A stretch of DNA of 64,000 nt, from assembly GCA_031253795.1 (NCBI GenBank), contig JAIRVR010000055.1:62001-126000 (forward strand), in the 5' to 3' direction. Numbering within the stretch: the first letter of the stretch is position 1; each line of letters begins with the position of its first letter. The notes under the pieces are model-generated. The model had not been told where the DNA came from and searched no databases. It was given only the letters and a program-made list of their open reading frames with translations. Both the position numbers and the translations under genes were made by a program. Shown one piece after another: positions 19,937-29,503 of this stretch. The DNA comes from Burkholderiaceae bacterium (GTDB taxonomy: Bacteria > Pseudomonadota > Gammaproteobacteria > Burkholderiales > Burkholderiaceae_C).

Positions 19937-20362
19937 GGACAAGGGCCTGGTTCGCGGGCCGGCCGGGCGGCGATGCAGAAAGCGCAGGCGACACAGGCCG
20001 CGCGGCCGAGGCGGCGGCAGGGACAACGGTTTGATGGCGACGGCCTGGCTGCCATGCGCACCCCATGAGCGATTGTGGACACGCCACAAGCATTGCCCGA
20101 GCCCGGCGGCTCGCGTGAGCGGGATTTCCACGATGGCGCAGGCCCGGTGCGCACGGCGGACAACGCAAGCCCCGCCACGGGGTGTGCGACCGTTTTGGCA
20201 CCTTTTGCACCGGCGCGTTTTCCCGATGATGACTTTCCCGCGGATTGTCGTCAAACAGACACCACGACGTCAAAGCTAGTCCTAGCATCCATGTCCAGTT
20301 GAGTCGCCGCCGGGACTGCCATGGCCTGCGGCGTCCATTCACCGAACTTCCAAGGACCTGGA

Positions 20363-22297
20363 ATGACGACCACGTTCCCGCACCTGCTGCTCAAGCATGC
20401 CGCCGAGCGCCCGCAGGCACCGGCGCTGCGCGAGAAGGAATACGGCATCTGGCAGACCTGGAGCTGGAGCGAGGCCGCCGCGACCGTGCGCCACATGGCC
20501 TGCGGCCTGGCCGCCCTGGGCATGGTGCGCGGCCAGAACCTGGCCTTCGTCAGCGACAACCGTCCCCATGTCTACATGGGCTTCATCGCCGTGCAGGCCC
20601 TGGGCGCCGTGCCCATTCCGCTGTACCAGGATGCCGTGGCGGCCGAGATGCGCTTTGTCATCGAGGACGCCGAGATCGCCTTCGCCTTCGCCGAAAACCA
20701 GGAGCAGGTGGACAAGCTGCTGGAGGTTCGCGAGAACCTGCCCGGCATACGCCACATCATCTATGACGACCCGCGCGGCATGCGCCACTACGACCAGCCG
20801 GGCCTGATCAGCACCGAAGCCCTGCTGCAGAAGGGCCGGGAATGGGATGCGGCCCATCCGGGTGCCTGGGATGCCATGCTGGCCGCGCTGTCGCCCGACG
20901 ATGTCTCGGTCATCCTCTACACCTCGGGCACCACGGGCAAGCCCAAGGGCGTGTGCCAGACGCACCGCAGCTTCGGCGATTCGGCGCGCGGCGGCATCGA
21001 GGTGGACCGCCTGGGGCCGGGCGACAACGTGATCTCCTACCTGCCGCCCGCCTGGGTCGGCGACCATCTGTTCTCGTTCGCGCAGTGGCTGGCTGCCGGC
21101 TTCACCATCAACTGCCCCGAGTCGGCATCCACCGTGTCCATCGATCTGCGCGAGATCGGGCCCAGCTACTACTTCGCCCCGCCGCGCATTTTCGAGGGCA
21201 TGCTGACCTCGGTGTCCATACGCATGGAGGACGCGGCCCCGTTCAAGCAGTGGATGTACGGCCGTGCCATGCAGGTCGCCCGCCGCGTGGGCGCGGACAT
21301 CCTGGATGGCAAGGCCGTGGGCCTGCTGGACCGCATGAAGTACGCGCTGGGCGATCTGTGCGTCTATGGCCCGCTGCGCAATGCCATGGGCCTGTCGCGC
21401 ATCCGCGTGGCCTATACAGCCGGCGCGGCCATCGGCCCCGAACTGTTCCGCTTCTTCCGCTCCATCGGGATCAATCTCAAGCAGCTGTATGGCCAGACCG
21501 AGACCTGCGCCTATGTCTGCATACAGCGCGACGGCCAGGTGGAGCTCAGCAGCGTGGGACAGGCCGCGCCCGGCATCGAGCTGCGCATCGCCGACAACGG
21601 CGAGGTGCTGCTCAAGGGCGTTTCCGTGCTCAAGGAATACTACAAGCGTCCCGACGCCACGGCCGAGGTCATCGACGCGCAGGGCTGGTTCCACACGGGC
21701 GACGCGGGCCTGATCGACGCCAGCGGCCAGCTGCGCATCATCGACCGCGCCAAGGACGTGGGCAAGACCAGCCGCGGCGCCATGTTCGCGCCCAACTACA
21801 TCGAGAACAAGCTCAAGTTCTTCCCCCAGATCAAGGAGGCCGTGTGCTTCGGCCATGGCCGCGACCAGGTCTGCGCCTTCATCAACATCGACTACGAGGC
21901 CGTGGGCAACTGGGCCGAGCGCCAGGGCCTGCCCTATGGCGGCTATGTGGACCTGGCATCCAAGGCCAGGGTGCTGGACATGGTGGCCGACTGCGTGGCC
22001 CAGGTCAACGCCGACCTGGCCGCCGAGGCCGGCATGGCCGACACCCAGGTGGCCCGCTTCCTGGTGCTGCACAAGGAGCTGGACCCCGACGACGACGAAC
22101 TGACCCGCACGCGCAAGGTGCGCCGCGGCTTCATCGCCGACAAGTACGGCGTGCTGGTCGATGCGCTGTACACGGGGCGGCGCGAGCAGTTCATCGAGAC
22201 CCAGGTGAAGTTCGAGGACGGCCGCACGGGCAGCGTCAGCGCCACGCTGTCCATCATCGACGCCAGGACGCATCCCGCGTCCGCGGCCCGGGCCTGA
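20363..22297 (+). CDS. AMP-dependent long-chain acyl-CoA synthetase
   Basis: VILYTSGTTGKPKGVCQTHRS, LYGQTETCAYV, GWFHTGDAGLIDASGQLRIIDRAKDVGKTSRGAMFAPNYIENKLK. Confidence 0.92.
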   Translation: MTTTFPHLLLKHAAERPQAPALREKEYGIWQTWSWSEAAATVRHMACGLAALGMVRGQNLAFVSDNRPHVYMGFIAVQALGAVPIPLYQDAVAAEMRFVIEDAEIAFAFAENQEQVDKLLEVRENLPGIRHIIYDDPRGMRHYDQPGLISTEALLQKGREWDAAHPGAWDAMLAALSPDDVSVILYTSGTTGKPKGVCQTHRSFGDSARGGIEVDRLGPGDNVISYLPPAWVGDHLFSFAQWLAAGFTINCPESASTVSIDLREIGPSYYFAPPRIFEGMLTSVSIRMEDAAPFKQWMYGRAMQVARRVGADILDGKAVGLLDRMKYALGDLCVYGPLRNAMGLSRIRVAYTAGAAIGPELFRFFRSIGINLKQLYGQTETCAYVCIQRDGQVELSSVGQAAPGIELRIADNGEVLLKGVSVLKEYYKRPDATAEVIDAQGWFHTGDAGLIDASGQLRIIDRAKDVGKTSRGAMFAPNYIENKLKFFPQIKEAVCFGHGRDQVCAFINIDYEAVGNWAERQGLPYGGYVDLASKARVLDMVADCVAQVNADLAAEAGMADTQVARFLVLHKELDPDDDELTRTRKVRRGFIADKYGVLVDALYTGRREQFIETQVKFEDGRTGSVSATLSIIDARTHPASAARA

Positions 22298-22311
22298 GGG
22301 GAGACGCTGAA

Positions 22312-23097
22312 ATGGCACACAAGAAGATCGGCGATGTCATCCTGGACATCCAGAACATCAGCCTGCGCTTCGGCGGCGTCAAGGCGCTGACCGACATCTC
22401 GTTCAATGTGCGCGAGCACGAGATCCGCTCCATCATCGGACCCAACGGCGCGGGCAAGAGCTCCATGCTCAACTGCATCAACGGCGTGTACACGCCGTCC
22501 GAGGGTTCCATCACCTTCCGCGGCAGGACCTTCGGCCACATGAACAGCCGCCAGGTCGCCGAAATGGGCGTGGCGCGCACCTTCCAGAACCTGGCGCTGT
22601 TCAAGGGCATGAGCGTGATCGACAACATCATGTCGGGCCGCAATCTCAAGATCAAAAGCGGCATCCTGATGCAGGCGCTGCGCCTGGGCCCGGCCCAGCG
22701 CGAAGAGATCCGCCACCGCGAGTTCGTCGAGCACATCATCGACTTCCTCGAAATCCAGGCCTATCGCAAGACACCCGTGGGCCAGTTGCCCTACGGCCTG
22801 CAAAAGCGCGTGGACCTGGGCCGTGCCCTGGCCATGGAGCCCCAGGTGCTGCTGCTGGACGAGCCCATGGCCGGCATGAACGTGGAGGAAAAGCAGGACA
22901 TGTGCCGCTTCATCCTCGACGTCAACGACGAGTTCGGCACCACCATCGTGCTCATCGAGCACGACATGGGCGTGGTCATGGACATCAGCGACCGTGTCGT
23001 GGTGCTGGACTACGGCAAGAAGATCGGCGACGGTGCACCCGACGAGGTACGCCAGAACGAAGACGTGATCCGTGCCTATCTCGGCACCAGCCACTGA
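22312..23097 (+). CDS. Branched-chain amino acid-type ABC transporter ATP-binding protein (LivG-like)
   Basis: Walker A GPNGAGKSSMLNCING; Walker B VLLLDEPMAGMN; VNDEFGTTIVLIEHDMGVVMDISDRVVVLDYG. Confidence 0.92.
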   Translation: MAHKKIGDVILDIQNISLRFGGVKALTDISFNVREHEIRSIIGPNGAGKSSMLNCINGVYTPSEGSITFRGRTFGHMNSRQVAEMGVARTFQNLALFKGMSVIDNIMSGRNLKIKSGILMQALRLGPAQREEIRHREFVEHIIDFLEIQAYRKTPVGQLPYGLQKRVDLGRALAMEPQVLLLDEPMAGMNVEEKQDMCRFILDVNDEFGTTIVLIEHDMGVVMDISDRVVVLDYGKKIGDGAPDEVRQNEDVIRAYLGTSH

Positions 23098-23105
23098 AAT
23101 GGCAT

Positions 23106-23200
23106 ACCCCCTGAGTCGCTGCGCTCCTTCCCCCTGGAAGGGGGGCACGCGGGAAACCGGCGACACCCTCGGTACGAGGCGGCTCTTCCTCGGTGTCTCC
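23106..23200 (+). repeat. Intergenic two-hairpin repeat, copy 1
   Basis: ccctgagtcgctgcgctccttccccctggaaggggggc...cgacaccctcggtacgaggcggctcttcctcggtgtctccggc; shared cores with copies 2-6. Confidence 0.75.
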
Positions 23201-23269
23201 GGCTTTTGGCCGCGACAGTTTCATGCGATATCGGTGTCCCGCAGCACTATGGAGAACTGAGAGGTCATC

Positions 23270-24199
23270 ATGGGATTTTTTCTGGAAACGCTGTTCGGCG
23301 GCCTCATGGTGGGCACGCTGTACGCGCTGATCGCCATCGGCTTCGTGCTGATCTTCAAGGCCTCGGGCGTGTTCAATTTCGCCCAGGGTGCCATGGTGCT
23401 GTTCTCGGCCCTGGCCATGGCGCGGTTTTCCGAGTGGATACCGAAATGGACCGGCATGGAGGCCGGCTGGTTCACCAACCTGCTGGCCATCGGCGTGGCC
23501 CTGGCCATCATGGTGGTTGTGGCCTGGGTGATCGAGCGCCTGGCACTGCGCCACCTGGTCAACCAGGAGCCCATCACGCTGCTGATGGCCACGCTGGGTA
23601 TCGCCTACCTGCTCGACGGGCTGGGCCCCATGATCTTCGGCAGCGCCGTCTACAGCATCAACGTGGGCATGCCCAAGGACCCCATGTTCATCCTCGACGG
23701 CCTGTTCGAGGGTGGGGTGCTGCTGAGCCAGGAAGACCTGTACGCGGCCTGCATCGCAGCCCTGCTGGTGGCCGCGCTCAGCGTGTTCTTCCAGAAGACC
23801 AAGACCGGCCGCGCGCTGCGCGCCGTGGCCGACGACCACCAGGCGGCCCAGTCCATCGGCATCCCGCTGTCGCGCATCTGGGTCATCGTCTGGTCGGTGG
23901 CCGGCGGCGTGGCCCTGGTGGTGGGCATCATCTGGGGCTCCAAGCTGGGTGTGCAGTACTCGCTGTCCCTGGTGGCTCTCAAGGCCCTGCCCGTGGTCAT
24001 CCTGGGCGGCCTGACCTCGCTGCCCGGAGCCATCATCGGCGGCCTGATCATCGGCGTGGGCGAAAAGCTCTCCGAGGTCTACCTGGGCCCCATGGTCGGC
24101 GGCGGCATCGAAACCTGGTTCGCCTACGGCCTGGCACTGTGCTTCCTGCTCGTGCGGCCCCAGGGATTGTTTGGTGACAAGATCATCGACCGTGTTTGA
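23270..24199 (+). CDS. ABC transporter permease (LivH-like)
   Basis: GTLYALIAIGFVLIFKASGVFNFAQGAMVLF, GRALRAVADDHQAAQSIGI. Confidence 0.92.
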   Translation: MGFFLETLFGGLMVGTLYALIAIGFVLIFKASGVFNFAQGAMVLFSALAMARFSEWIPKWTGMEAGWFTNLLAIGVALAIMVVVAWVIERLALRHLVNQEPITLLMATLGIAYLLDGLGPMIFGSAVYSINVGMPKDPMFILDGLFEGGVLLSQEDLYAACIAALLVAALSVFFQKTKTGRALRAVADDHQAAQSIGIPLSRIWVIVWSVAGGVALVVGIIWGSKLGVQYSLSLVALKALPVVILGGLTSLPGAIIGGLIIGVGEKLSEVYLGPMVGGGIETWFAYGLALCFLLVRPQGLFGDKIIDRV

Positions 24200-24222
24200 C
24201 CGACATTCCGGAGAACCTGCAC

Positions 24223-25287
24223 ATGTTTTATCGTGAGAACGGTCAATTCAAGACGAGCTACGCATCCGACCAGCAGATCTTCGGCGTGGCCCAGGACCGC
24301 TGGGCCATCCTCGCCCTGCTGGCCATCGCCTTCCTGGTCATTCCCTTCAGCGTCAGCGACTACACCTTCCAGGCGGTGCTGATCCCGTTTCTGATCATGT
24401 CGCTGGCCGCCCTGGGCCTGAACATCCTCGTGGGCTATTGCGGGCAGATCTCGCTGGGCACGGGCGCCTTCATGGCCGTGGGCGCCTACGCGGCCTACAA
24501 CCTGCAGGCGCGCTTCGACGGCATGCCCTTGCTGGTGGCCCTGATCGGCGGCGGCGTGCTGGCCATGGTCTTCGGTGTGATCTTCGGCCTGCCCAGCCTG
24601 CGCATCCGCGGCCTGTACCTGGCCGTGGCCACCCTGGCCGCCCAGTTCTTCATGGACTGGCTGACCAGCCGCGCCGCGTGGGTGACCAACAATTCTTCCT
24701 CGGGCTCGGTCAGCGCGGGACCGCTGTCCATCGCGGGCTGGAAGATCGACACGCCCATGGAGAAATACCTGCTGTGCCTGGGCATTCTGTGCGTGCTGGG
24801 CCTGGCTGCCAAGAACCTGGTGCGCAGCGCCATCGGCCGCGAATGGATGGCCATGCGCGACATGGACGTGGCCGCCGCCGTGATCGGCATACGCCCGACC
24901 TACGCCAAGCTCAGCGCCTTCGCCGTCAGCAGCTTCATCGTCGGCGTGGCCGGCGCGCTCTGGGGCTTCGTGCACCTGGGCGCATGGGAACCCGCAGCCT
25001 TCAGCCTGGACCGTTCGCTGCAGCTGCTATTCATGATCATCATCGGCGGCCTGGGCTCGGTGGTGGGCAGCATCTTCGGCGCGGCCTTCTTCGTGCTGCT
25101 GCCCCTGCTGCTCAACCAGGTGCCGCACTGGCTGGGCCTGCCGCTGTCCACGGCCACGGCCACCTATCTGGAGCACATGATCTTCGGCGCGCTGATCGTG
25201 TTCTTCCTGATCGTGGAACCGCATGGACTTGCCAAGCTTTGGGCAACGGCCCGACAAAAACTCCGTGTCTGGCCATTTCCTCACTGA
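24223..25287 (+). CDS. ABC transporter permease (LivM-like)
   Basis: ALGLNILVGYCGQISLGTGAFMAVGAYAAYNL, GLPSLRIRGLYLAVATLAAQFF; ATG at 24223 preferred over upstream TTG. Confidence 0.92.
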   Translation: MFYRENGQFKTSYASDQQIFGVAQDRWAILALLAIAFLVIPFSVSDYTFQAVLIPFLIMSLAALGLNILVGYCGQISLGTGAFMAVGAYAAYNLQARFDGMPLLVALIGGGVLAMVFGVIFGLPSLRIRGLYLAVATLAAQFFMDWLTSRAAWVTNNSSSGSVSAGPLSIAGWKIDTPMEKYLLCLGILCVLGLAAKNLVRSAIGREWMAMRDMDVAAAVIGIRPTYAKLSAFAVSSFIVGVAGALWGFVHLGAWEPAAFSLDRSLQLLFMIIIGGLGSVVGSIFGAAFFVLLPLLLNQVPHWLGLPLSTATATYLEHMIFGALIVFFLIVEPHGLAKLWATARQKLRVWPFPH

Positions 25288-25293
25288 GATGGG

Positions 25294-25343
25294 ACACCCC
25301 CCGAGTCGCTTCGCGGCCGGCACAGGCCCTTCCCCGGTGTCCC
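25294..25343 (+). repeat. Intergenic two-hairpin repeat, copy 2 (short variant)
   Basis: acaccccccgagtcgcttcgcggccggcacaggcccttccccggtgtccc. Confidence 0.6.
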
Positions 25344-25473
25344 GGATCCCGGCCTCGCCAGCTCCCGGCATGGCGCCGGGAAATATGGGATGTTTGATTC
25401 TGATCGACGCAAGGCGCCACAGAGTGCCGGATAACCGGGGAATCCTCCCCTGCAACCTCTAGGAGACAACGTC

Positions 25474-26790
25474 ATGATGTTCAAGAAAGTCGCCATCGCC
25501 GCAGCCACCGTCGCCGCTGGAATCGGCGGCCTCGTGGCGGCCCCTGCCGCCCAGGCCCAGGAGCAGTTCGTACCGCTGCTGGTCTACCGCACGGGCCAGT
25601 TCGCGCCCCTGGGCATTCCATGGGCCGACGGCAAGCAGGACTACATCAAGCTGGTCAACGCCAAGGGCGGCATCAACGGCGTGAAGATCGCCTACGAGGA
25701 ATGCGAAACGGCCTACGACACGGCCAAGGGCGTGGAATGCTATGAGCGCCTGAAGGCCAAGGGCGGTGGCGCCGCGGGCTTCGACCCGCAGTCCACGGGC
25801 ATCACCTTCGCCGTGACCGACAAGGCGCCCGGCGACAAGATGCCCATCATCACCACGGGCTACGGCCTGTCGCAGTCGGCCGACGGCAAGGTGTTCGAGT
25901 GGAACTTCCCGCTGCTGGGCAATTACTGGACGGCGGCGGACTCCATCATCCAGGACATTCTCAAGAAGGAAAAGGGCAGCCTCAAGGGCAAGAAGATCGC
26001 CCTGGTCTACCATGACTCGCCCTACGGCAAGGAGCCCATCCCGCTGCTGCAGAAACGCGCGGCCAAGGAAGGCTTCGATCTGACCCTGCTGCCCGTGACC
26101 GCTCCCGGCGTGGAGCAGAAATCCACCTGGCTGCAGATCCGCCAGCAGCGCCCCGACTATGTGCTGCTGTGGTCGGCCGGCGTGATGACGCCCACGGCCG
26201 TGCGCGAGGCCCAGGCCACGGGCTACCCCCGCGAGAAGATGTACGCCATCTGGTGGGCAGGCTCGGACCATGACGTCAAGGACATCGGCGCGGGCGCCAA
26301 GGGCTACAACACCGTGACCATCCACAACACGGCCGAATACGACAAGGTGCACGACGAAGTCAAGGGCATGGTCTATGACAAGGGCCAGGGCACGGCCACC
26401 GATCCCAAGGAACTGGGCGCCATGGCCCATACGCGCGGCATGGTGATCTCCATGCTGCAGGTCGAGGCCATCCGCACGGCGCAGGAGAAATTCGGCAAGG
26501 GCAAGGTCATGACCTCCGAGCAGGTGCGCTGGGGCCTGGAGAACCTGAACCTGACGCAGGAACGCCTCAACGAACTGGGCTTCGGCAAGATCATCCGCCC
26601 CATCAAGACCAGCTGCGACAACCACCTGGGCACCGATTGGTCGCGCATCGCCCAGTGGGACGGTGCCAAGTGGAAGGTGGTCTCCGACTGGTACCAGGCC
26701 GACAAGTCCATGGTCGATCCGCTGGTCAAGGAGTACGCCGACAAGTACGCCAAGGAAAAGAACGTGAAAACACGGACCTGCACCCCCTGA
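25474..26790 (+). CDS. ABC transporter substrate-binding protein (LivK/periplasmic-binding type 6)
   Basis: Signal peptide; FVPLLVYRTGQFAPLGIPWADGKQDYIKLVNAKGGINGVKIAYEECETAYDTAKGVECYERLK. Confidence 0.9.
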   Translation: MMFKKVAIAAATVAAGIGGLVAAPAAQAQEQFVPLLVYRTGQFAPLGIPWADGKQDYIKLVNAKGGINGVKIAYEECETAYDTAKGVECYERLKAKGGGAAGFDPQSTGITFAVTDKAPGDKMPIITTGYGLSQSADGKVFEWNFPLLGNYWTAADSIIQDILKKEKGSLKGKKIALVYHDSPYGKEPIPLLQKRAAKEGFDLTLLPVTAPGVEQKSTWLQIRQQRPDYVLLWSAGVMTPTAVREAQATGYPREKMYAIWWAGSDHDVKDIGAGAKGYNTVTIHNTAEYDKVHDEVKGMVYDKGQGTATDPKELGAMAHTRGMVISMLQVEAIRTAQEKFGKGKVMTSEQVRWGLENLNLTQERLNELGFGKIIRPIKTSCDNHLGTDWSRIAQWDGAKWKVVSDWYQADKSMVDPLVKEYADKYAKEKNVKTRTCTP

Positions 26791-26880
26791 GGCGCTGGCG
26801 CGCCTTCCCCCTCTCTACTTGCTTCGCAAGGGAGGGGGACGACACCCTCGCGGCGGGGCGGCCCTTGCTCGGTGTCCCTG
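26782..26880 (+). repeat. Intergenic two-hairpin repeat, copy 3
   Basis: ccccctgaggcgctggcgcgccttccccctctctacttgcttcgcaagggagggggacgacaccctcgcggcggggcggcccttgctcggtgtccctg; starts at the end of the preceding ORF. Confidence 0.75.
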
Positions 26881-26953
26881 AGCTGGGATGCGCCCCCTGC
26901 GCAGACTGTTCCGAGAGTTGCGGCCGCCGCACTCCGCTTTCGTTTCAACGCCC

Positions 26954-27799
26954 ATGGACGACGCCATGACCACCGAATCCCATCCTGCCCCGGCCGCCAG
27001 CGCTCCGCTGCTCGTGGTCAACGGCATCGAAGTCATTTACAACCATGTGATCCTGGTGCTCAAGGGCGTGTCGCTCCAGGTGCCGCGCGAGAGCATCGTG
27101 GCCATCCTCGGCGGCAATGGCGCGGGCAAGACCACGACGCTGCGCGCCATCTCCAACCTGCTCAAGGGCGAGCGCGGCGAAGTGACCAAGGGCACGATCG
27201 AGCTGGAAGGCGAGCGCATCGAAAGCCTCAGCCCCTCCGACCTGGTGCAGCGCGGCGTGGTCCAGGTCATGGAGGGGCGCCATTGCTTCGCCCACCTGAC
27301 CATCGAGGAAAACCTCATGACCGGCAGCTATACGCGCACCGACAGGGGCGAGATCGCCGCCAACCTCGAAAAGGTCTACAACTATTTCCCGCGCCTGAAG
27401 ACGCGCCGCACCTCGCAGGCCGCCTACACCTCGGGCGGCGAGCAGCAGATGTGCGCCATCGGCCGTGCGCTGATGGCCAATCCGCGCATGGTGCTGCTGG
27501 ACGAGCCCTCCATGGGCCTGGCGCCGCAGATCGTCGAAGAGGTGTTCAACATCGTGCGTGACCTCAACAGCAAGGAAAAGGTCACCTTCCTGCTGGCCGA
27601 GCAAAACACCAACATGGCCCTGAAGTATTCGGACTATGGCTACATCATGGAAAGCGGCCGCATCGTCATGGACGGGGCCGCATCGGAGCTGGCCAGCAAC
27701 GAAGACGTCAAGGAGTTCTACCTGGGCGTGGGCGGCGGCGAGCGCAAGAGTTTCAAGGATGTCAAAAGCTACAAGCGGCGCAAGCGCTGGCTGGCTTGA
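26954..27799 (+). CDS. ABC transporter ATP-binding protein (LivF-like)
   Basis: GGNGAGKTTTLRAISNLLKGERGEVTKG, SGGEQQMCAIGRALMANPRMVLLDEPSMGLAPQIVEEVF. Confidence 0.92.
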   Translation: MDDAMTTESHPAPAASAPLLVVNGIEVIYNHVILVLKGVSLQVPRESIVAILGGNGAGKTTTLRAISNLLKGERGEVTKGTIELEGERIESLSPSDLVQRGVVQVMEGRHCFAHLTIEENLMTGSYTRTDRGEIAANLEKVYNYFPRLKTRRTSQAAYTSGGEQQMCAIGRALMANPRMVLLDEPSMGLAPQIVEEVFNIVRDLNSKEKVTFLLAEQNTNMALKYSDYGYIMESGRIVMDGAASELASNEDVKEFYLGVGGGERKSFKDVKSYKRRKRWLA

Positions 27800-27801
27800 T
27801 G

Positions 27802-27915
27802 CTCCCCCTGAGTCGCTTCGCGCCTTCCCCCTCTCTCACTCGCTTCGCGAGGGAGGGGGACGACACCCTCGGTGCGGGGCGGCGCGGCCGGCCCAGGCCC
27901 TTCCTCGGTGTCCCC
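27802..27915 (+). repeat. Intergenic two-hairpin repeat, copy 4
   Basis: ccccctgagtcgcttcgcgccttccccctctctcactcgcttcgcgagggagggggacgacaccctcggtgcggggcggcgcggccggcccaggcccttcctcggtgtccc. Confidence 0.8.
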
Positions 27916-28024
27916 CGGGTCGGGCCGCGCCAGTCTCATGGACTGGTCGTGATGTGCGAAGGACTGCTGGGTTTTTCAATGAAATGGTCGCGACCCGTCT
28001 GAAACTCCATCCACAGGAATTGCC

Positions 28025-29272
28025 ATGAGTGCCTTCTACGACGCGCTGGAGACGCGCACCCCCGACGAACGCGAGGCGGCGCTGATGGCCGCACTGCCCC
28101 GGCAGGTCGCCCATGCGCAGCAGCGCTCGGCCGCCTTCGCCGAGATCCTGGCAGGCGTCGATGCCTCGCAGGTGAACAGCCGCGAGGCCCTGGCTCGGCT
28201 GCCCGTGACGCGCAAGCACGAGCTGCTGCAGCGCCAGGCCGCACAGCGGCCGGCGCGCATCTTCGGCGGCTTCAATGCCATCGGCCTGGGCCAGGACATG
28301 CCTCGGCTGTTCGGCAGCCCGGGCCCCATCTACGAGCCGGAGAGCCGCCGCCCCGACTACTGGCGCATGGCGCGTGCGCTGTACGCCTCGGGTTTTCGGC
28401 CCGGTGAGCTGGTCCACAACTGTTTCAGCTACCACTTCGTGCCCGCGGGTTCGATGATGGAAAGCGGTGCCCATGCGCTGGGCTGCACGGTGTTCGCCGG
28501 GGGCACGGGCCAGACCGAGCAGCAGGTGCAGGCCATGGCCGACCTGCAGCCCGCAGGCTATGTGGGCACGCCCAGCTTTCTGAAGATCATCGTGGAGAAA
28601 TCCCTGGAGATGGGCCTGCCCATCGCATCCGTGACCAAGGCCATGGTCTCGGGCGAGGCCTTCCCGCCTTCGCTGCGCGACTGGCTGGCCGAGCGCGGCA
28701 TCGCGGGCTACCAGTGCTATGCCACGGCCGATCTGGGCCTGATCGCCTATGAAACCGAGGCGCGCGAAGGCCTGGTGCTGGACGAACAGGTCATCGTGGA
28801 GATCGTGCGCCCCGGCACGGGCGACCCCGTGGCCCCTGGCGAAGTGGGCGAGCTGGTGGTCACCACGCTCAACCCCGACTATCCGCTGGTGCGCTTCGGC
28901 ACGGGCGATCTGTCGGCCGTGCTGCCCGGCGCCTGCCCCACGGGCCGCACCAATGCCCGCATCAAGGGCTGGATGGGCCGCGCCGACCAGACCACCAAGG
29001 TGCGCGGCATGTTCGTGCACCCGGGCCAGATCGCCGAGGTCGTGCGCCGCTTCCCCCAGGTGGGGCGTGCGCGACTCGTGGTGTCGGGCGAAATGGCCAA
29101 CGACCAGATGCAATTGCTGGTGGAAACGCGCGAAACCTCGCCGGGCCTGGCCCAGCAGTTGTCGGATGCCGTGCGCGAAGTCACCAAACTGCGCGGCGAT
29201 GTGCAAATGGTGCTGCCCGGAACCCTGCCCAATGACGGCAAGGTGATCGAAGACGCAAGATCCTATCGATAG
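28025..29272 (+). CDS. Phenylacetate-CoA ligase-like (PaaK family) AMP-binding enzyme
   Basis: LARLPVTRKHELLQRQ, GEAFPPSLRDWLAERGIAGYQCYATADLGLIAYE, VRFGTGDLSAVL, GWMGRADQTTKVRGMFVHPGQIAEVVRRF. Confidence 0.88.
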   Translation: MSAFYDALETRTPDEREAALMAALPRQVAHAQQRSAAFAEILAGVDASQVNSREALARLPVTRKHELLQRQAAQRPARIFGGFNAIGLGQDMPRLFGSPGPIYEPESRRPDYWRMARALYASGFRPGELVHNCFSYHFVPAGSMMESGAHALGCTVFAGGTGQTEQQVQAMADLQPAGYVGTPSFLKIIVEKSLEMGLPIASVTKAMVSGEAFPPSLRDWLAERGIAGYQCYATADLGLIAYETEAREGLVLDEQVIVEIVRPGTGDPVAPGEVGELVVTTLNPDYPLVRFGTGDLSAVLPGACPTGRTNARIKGWMGRADQTTKVRGMFVHPGQIAEVVRRFPQVGRARLVVSGEMANDQMQLLVETRETSPGLAQQLSDAVREVTKLRGDVQMVLPGTLPNDGKVIEDARSYR

Positions 29273-29503
29273 CCCCGGGCGGCTGGGCCGCTTCCCGGGA
29301 GGGTGGCGCGCCCGGGAAAATCTGACATCTGTCAAGACCCCAAGGGTTTGCACTAGATCAATCGCAAGGGAATCTGCTGCGGCGCAATAGAAACAATTCT
29401 TAAAATCCGTCTCCTCGTGCATTCGGTTTCATTTGCGTGTTTGCCCTGTCGGGCAAACGGGCAGCCCCCCCTATCATTTGCACGCTATTTACTTGGAGAC
29501 ACT

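Noticed and set aside
20275-20286. Short palindrome GCTAG-TC-CTAGC upstream of the acyl-CoA synthetase
   Set aside because: 5-bp arms only; possible operator for the divergent Crp/Fnr gene but too weak to claim.
20339-22318. 659-aa minus-strand ORF opposite the acyl-CoA synthetase
   Set aside because: Shadow ORF of a strongly supported AMP-ligase.
29348-29361. FNR-like site TTGCACTAGATCAA upstream of a Bug gene
   Set aside because: One half-site matches ATCAA but the other is degenerate (TTGCA); not distinguishable from chance without a motif scan.
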